Shown: one piece after another, positions 62,253 to 64,000 of the stretch
Position numbering within the stretch: the stretch's first letter is position 1
How the letters are laid out: each line of letters starts with the position of its first letter
Source of the DNA: CAIVAT01 sp049317265
GTDB taxonomy: Bacteria > Bacteroidota > Bacteroidia > Bacteroidales > FEN-979
Assembly: GCA_049317265.1 (NCBI GenBank)
Contig: JBMOIP010000012.1
Span: 34,394 to 98,393, forward strand
Direction of reading: 5' to 3'
Length of the DNA stretch: 64,000 nucleotides
Program-made: the position numbers and the translations under genes
Notes under the pieces: model-generated
What the model was told of the DNA's origin: nothing
The model's input: the letters and a program-made list of their open reading frames with translations, nothing else
The model's database searches: none

Positions 62253-63209
62253 ATGGGAACGGGACAAAAGTTTGATCGGCAATATTCCCATTTTGATGCT
62301 TGTATCGATTTGTTGACCATGCCCGTGGACCAATTTTCCCCGTTTCACCCCCAACAATCTCCATTATTGGGCTCCCCCGACAAGATTGCCGATTTTTTTA
62401 TTGAACCTTTTATCCAGGACCTTGAAGACGAAATTCTGGGCAGGAGTACCCCCGAACAGAAGGCCGATCTTTTAAAACGTTACCTGTCCAGATTGAGAAA
62501 ATCCAAAAATCATTTATCAGTTGAAGAAAGTAAAACCACCAGGGGAGTAAATGAGCAAGGTACAGCAGCCAAAGAAATTCCGTCGGTACTAATACCTCAG
62601 GACGGATTGCTCATCATGGACATCCCTCAGAACGACAATGCTGACTTTAAATTCATAAAAGGCTGCAACATCCTGTACCACCTGATCTTTGATGAACTGC
62701 AAAAATGCTGCGCTATCTATGACATCCCCTTTGCTGATATTTGCCTGAAGCTTGGATTCCCCCTGGACACCATTAATATACAGGCTCCCTCCCCGGAAAA
62801 GGTGAATTTACCGAATCAGGTGTTCGAAGTTCCGAAAGGAGCCATCGAAAAACTGAAACAGGCATTGCAGGAAAATGGTTTTCTGAACGTACCAAAAGTC
62901 AGGGACCTTAATGAACAATCCAGGGAGGAACTTGTAAAACTTATTTGTGCCAATGATGTTCCCTATAAAATTGCAATGTTTGATCACCTCGGCTTCACCG
63001 ACTACTTTTTATCAGAGTATGGATCCACAAGAACGGGCATGTATAAAAAATTCTCTGAAATCTTTTGTGCCGGAAACAGACCAGTCTCAGTAAGAGCTAT
63101 CCAGGGAAATATGAATGATCTAAGGAAAAACACAACAAATCGTGACCCCAGGTATACTGCTTCCCAGCATAGAGAAGATGTAAAAAAACACTACGAAACT
63201 TTAAAATAA
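62253..63209 (+). CDS. RteC-like/mobile-element protein of unknown function
   Basis: The 318-residue protein begins at the ATG at 62253; the frame is open further upstream but only through the tRNA and terminator. The C-terminal part, NDVPYKIAMFDHLGFTDYFL through GNMNDLRKNT and DPRYTASQHREDVKKHY, resembles the ends of RteC-like and other proteins of Bacteroidota conjugative and mobilisable elements. The N-terminal part is not recognised. The excisionase-like gene follows after 69 bases. The position just behind a tRNA gene supports an integrated element, although no integrase is in view. Confidence 0.55.
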   Translation: MGTGQKFDRQYSHFDACIDLLTMPVDQFSPFHPQQSPLLGSPDKIADFFIEPFIQDLEDEILGRSTPEQKADLLKRYLSRLRKSKNHLSVEESKTTRGVNEQGTAAKEIPSVLIPQDGLLIMDIPQNDNADFKFIKGCNILYHLIFDELQKCCAIYDIPFADICLKLGFPLDTINIQAPSPEKVNLPNQVFEVPKGAIEKLKQALQENGFLNVPKVRDLNEQSREELVKLICANDVPYKIAMFDHLGFTDYFLSEYGSTRTGMYKKFSEIFCAGNRPVSVRAIQGNMNDLRKNTTNRDPRYTASQHREDVKKHYETLK

Positions 63210-63278
63210 GGAGTACTCGCGTCTCAATGCCGCGAAATGCCGCGTGTAAAATTGCCGGATAACTAATATTTATCCTAT

Positions 63279-63629
63279 ATGGCAATTACATTTGAACAAT
63301 TACCCCAAGCAGTTAGCCAGTTACAAGATAAACTGGATAACATCGAACGTTTACTTCTTTCCAGAAGTGAAGTCTCCCAACCTGATGCCGATAAACTTTT
63401 AACTATAAGGGAGGCTGCCGAGTTCCTGCATCTCACGGTCCCTACCATTTATAGTCTGGTTTCCCGGGCTGAAATCCCTGTTTGCAAACGAGGCAAGCGA
63501 TTGTACTTTTCAAAATTAGAGGTTACCAGCTGGATCATGGCCGGCCGGAAGAAAACGGTTTCAGAGACCGATGAGAAGGTCGACTCATATTTATCCAGAC
63601 CGGGGAGGAGGAATAGCCAATGTATATAA
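63279..63629 (+). CDS. Excisionase-family helix-turn-helix protein
   Basis: The 116-residue protein has a short coiled N terminus (SQLQDKLDNIERLL). A MerR/excisionase-type HTH_17 domain follows (about 42-95): LLTIREAAEFLHLTVPTIYSLVSRAEIPVCKRGKRLYFSKLEV in its core region, quoted here only by its ends LLTIREAAEF and KRLYFSKLEV. Such proteins bind element ends or promoters to direct excision or regulate transfer genes in Bacteroidota. It overlaps the next gene by ten bases. Confidence 0.88.
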   Translation: MAITFEQLPQAVSQLQDKLDNIERLLLSRSEVSQPDADKLLTIREAAEFLHLTVPTIYSLVSRAEIPVCKRGKRLYFSKLEVTSWIMAGRKKTVSETDEKVDSYLSRPGRRNSQCI

Positions 63630-63919
63630 TCGAAAACTATAAAGCCATCCTCCGGCATTCCGAAAAGATGAGTGACTGTATAAACACTGCCATGAAAATT
63701 CAAAACGTCGCAGTTACCAAAAAGTCAACCGAGGATCTGGCCTTCCTGCTCGGTATGATCCAAAGGATGACCTTCCATCTCAGCAAACAGCTGGAAAAAG
63801 GCATTGCAATGGAAGAAGAGTTAAACAAAATGGAAGCATTGGCAAAAGAATTACCCGGGGCAAAAATCTATGTTTCACCTTGGGGTTGCCTGATTGACAG
63901 CACCACCCTGCCGGTATAA
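63620..63919 (+). CDS. Small hypothetical protein in the element-like cluster
   Basis: The 99-residue protein is mostly helical, with no signal peptide or membrane segment: IENYKAILRHSEKMSDC, then an amphipathic helix LAFLLGMIQRMTFHLSKQLE. Its ATG lies inside the end of the excisionase-like gene (10-base overlap), so the two are translationally linked. No family was recognised. An intrinsic terminator follows 12 bases after its stop. Confidence 0.65.
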   Translation: MYIIENYKAILRHSEKMSDCINTAMKIQNVAVTKKSTEDLAFLLGMIQRMTFHLSKQLEKGIAMEEELNKMEALAKELPGAKIYVSPWGCLIDSTTLPV

Positions 63920-63931
63920 TCCTGCATCACG

Positions 63932-63959
63932 AAAAAAGCCCGCATGAACGGGCTTTTTT
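63932..63959. terminator. Strong intrinsic terminator
   Basis: AAAAAAGCCCG (63932-63942) pairs perfectly with CGGGCTTTTTT (63949-63959) around CATGAA. The symmetric A and T tracts make it usable in both directions. It ends the three-gene element-like cluster. Confidence 0.92.
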
Positions 63960-64000
63960 CTTATTCGTTGAATTACAGTCTTAAAATCTTTCAAATGCAA

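Noticed and set aside
1..64000. Insertion sequences, prophage, toxin-antitoxin or restriction systems
   Set aside because: No transposase, phage structural, toxin-antitoxin or methyltransferase gene was recognised anywhere; only the excisionase-like and RteC-like genes hint at mobility.

Overview
The window is a contiguous piece of a Bacteroidota chromosome, most likely a Bacteroidales or Marinilabiliales relative. The grounds are: promoter boxes of the TTTG / TAnnTTTG type, few Shine-Dalgarno sequences, type IX secretion (T9SS) sorting domains of types A and B, a PorP/SprF-like gene, FISUMP and PKD-like surface domains, a CcsB-CcsA fusion, and an excisionase/RteC-like mobile-element edge. 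Genus cannot be read from the sequence.

The left 33 kb is mostly core genome. Positions 1-4672 (minus) hold three sensor kinases in a row, the last one frameshifted. They are followed by an EamA transporter preceded by a possible 24-residue basic ORF, a patatin-like lipoprotein, the rimP-nusA-infB operon, fur-like/purA (minus), relA/spoT (minus), a T9SS type B surface protein, lepA, an outer-membrane protein, upp/ABC permease/RecD-like helicase (minus), a deacetylase/GNAT pair (minus), dnaX with a PfkB kinase, a DMT protein and a CoA-binding protein, an MFS transporter, and a histidine-rich membrane protein beside a cation diffusion facilitator.

The 33.9-61.9 kb stretch is the distinctive part and reads as one electron-transfer region. 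It encodes five multihaem c-type cytochromes, with 4, 5, 9, 12 and 20 potential haem sites (47 CXXCH plus three C-terminal CX3CH). Three NHL beta-propeller proteins are each paired with a cytochrome, and a 653-residue predicted outer-membrane barrel sits between two cytochrome genes. A histidine kinase carries a CXXCH motif in its periplasmic sensor domain, and its partner is an NtrC-type sigma54 activator. A fused CcsB-CcsA haem ligase closes the region. The largest gene (2292 residues) joins a beta-solenoid, one Ig-like domain and eight PKD-like repeats to a 20-haem cytochrome.

A near-consensus sigma54 promoter (GG-N10-GC) precedes the NHL/PKD and 20-haem genes. A 15-of-16-like match, with one substitution in the -24 GG, lies divergently in front of the NHL/12-haem/kinase/regulator operon. 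My reading is that a haem- or redox-sensing two-component system switches on a surface cytochrome conduit; this is inference from gene content and promoter motifs. The PorP/SprF-like gene at the end of the plus-strand operon is interrupted by an in-frame TGA.

The right end (62.1-64 kb) holds tRNA-Val(TAC) with a terminator, followed by three genes that look like the edge of an integrated element.
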